A stretch of 22,464 bases of DNA from a virus, in the IMG/VR virus record IMGVR_UViG_3300031578_000371, positions 1-22,464 of that record; one strand, written 5' to 3'. This document shows positions 22,239 to 22,464 of the stretch, one piece after another. How positions within the stretch are numbered: the stretch's first letter is position 1; each line of letters opens with the position of its first letter. The notes below the pieces were generated by a model. That model saw only the letters and a list, made by a program, of their open reading frames with translations. It searched no databases and was not told the origin of the DNA. The position numbers and the translations under genes were made by a program.

Positions 22239-22464
22239 ATGATATCAAAAGATAGCAAAGAAAGACTTATTGAAGTCATGCAAAGAGTTAGTGGATTAAA
22301 ACCCATGTTAAAAGAAAATTATCCAATGGGTGCAGAATTTGACCCTGATGCACCTTGGAATCAAACTGATGATGAAGAAAATCAAGATACCGAAGAATTC
22401 GATGCCTACGACCAATATAGAGATGACTCAATGGACGAAGCATATAAAGGAATTAATCCTAAAT
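22239..22464 (+). CDS. N-terminal part of a propeptide-bearing acidic protein
   Basis: Open from ATG 22239 to the window edge, at least 75 residues. Residues 1-26 (SKERLIEVMQRV...KPMLKE) match the N-terminal pattern of the leftward head-type genes, especially the 163-residue protein at 15339. The part after E26 is very acidic (NQTDDEENQDTEEFDAYD). It is probably another late internal head protein, transcribed on the opposite strand from its relatives; the rest lies outside the window. Confidence 0.7.
   Translation, partial: MISKDSKERLIEVMQRVSGLKPMLKENYPMGAEFDPDAPWNQTDDEENQDTEEFDAYDQYRDDSMDEAYKGINPK

Overview
This window is a piece of a very AT-rich tailed-phage (Caudoviricetes) genome with T4-like, myovirus-type head genes. 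A gp17-like terminase large subunit and a gp20-like portal protein are both recognisable. The host is probably a member of the Bacteroidota. Two sites match the Bacteroidota -7 element TAnnTTTG (TATATTTG at 20259-20266 with TTTG 19 nt upstream, and TATATTTG at 6094-6101), and starts lack Shine-Dalgarno sequences, having A/T-rich leaders instead. Most other transcription units carry a second motif, (A/T)GTATTTAT(A/N), usually 12-32 nt before the start codon. I read it as the phage late promoter; it is the reverse complement of the T4 late element TATAAATA.

Layout. 1-1766 (+): the end of a truncated gene, then a two-part cell-wall hydrolase with a C-terminal M15 peptidase and a terminator. 1795-5993 (-): a helical protein of unknown role and the portal gene, which is interrupted by a 442-residue intein carrying an HNH homing endonuclease. 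6130-7157 (+): three small genes behind a host-type promoter, lying between portal and terminase and including a SLOG/DUF2493 protein. 7160-9205 (-): terminase. 9265-9753 (+): an unknown late gene. 9755-11006 (-): small accessory genes, probably early. 11173-16561 (-): a block of probable head or virion proteins, including acidic low-complexity proteins, a nucleotidyltransferase-fold protein and a GP88-domain protein. Several of these start with a similar N-terminal segment ending in (L/I)xE. That resembles the T4 capsid-targeting propeptide cut by the gp21 prohead protease. 16636-18940 (+): a large LamG-like tail/adhesin protein and a zinc-ribbon protein. 18941-19955 (-): a cupin-like protein and an unknown protein. 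20021-20190 (+): a probable late small RNA with its own promoter and terminator. 20236-22199 (+): a tRNA island. 22239-end (+): the start of another propeptide-bearing gene.

The most striking part is the tRNA island. A Bacteroidota-type promoter is followed by a 24-codon leader ORF. Residues 7-15 of the peptide read H-I-Q-P-Q-P-Q-H-Q. Next come a small hairpin, an antiterminator arm able to pair with the terminator 5' arm, and an intrinsic terminator. Five nucleotides after the terminator the tRNA genes begin: Pro(UGG), His(GUG), Gln(CUG) and a class-II Leu-like tRNA with anticodon UUG. They are followed by an R2K-type ATP-grasp gene, tRNA-Gln(UUG) and a cyclic-phosphate-processing receiver (cREC) gene. 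The amino acids enriched in the leader peptide are those of the tRNAs downstream. This is the architecture of ribosome-mediated attenuation, here apparently controlling tRNA genes rather than biosynthetic genes: starvation for charged Pro, His or Gln tRNA would switch on replacement tRNAs and possibly an RNA-end-processing protein.
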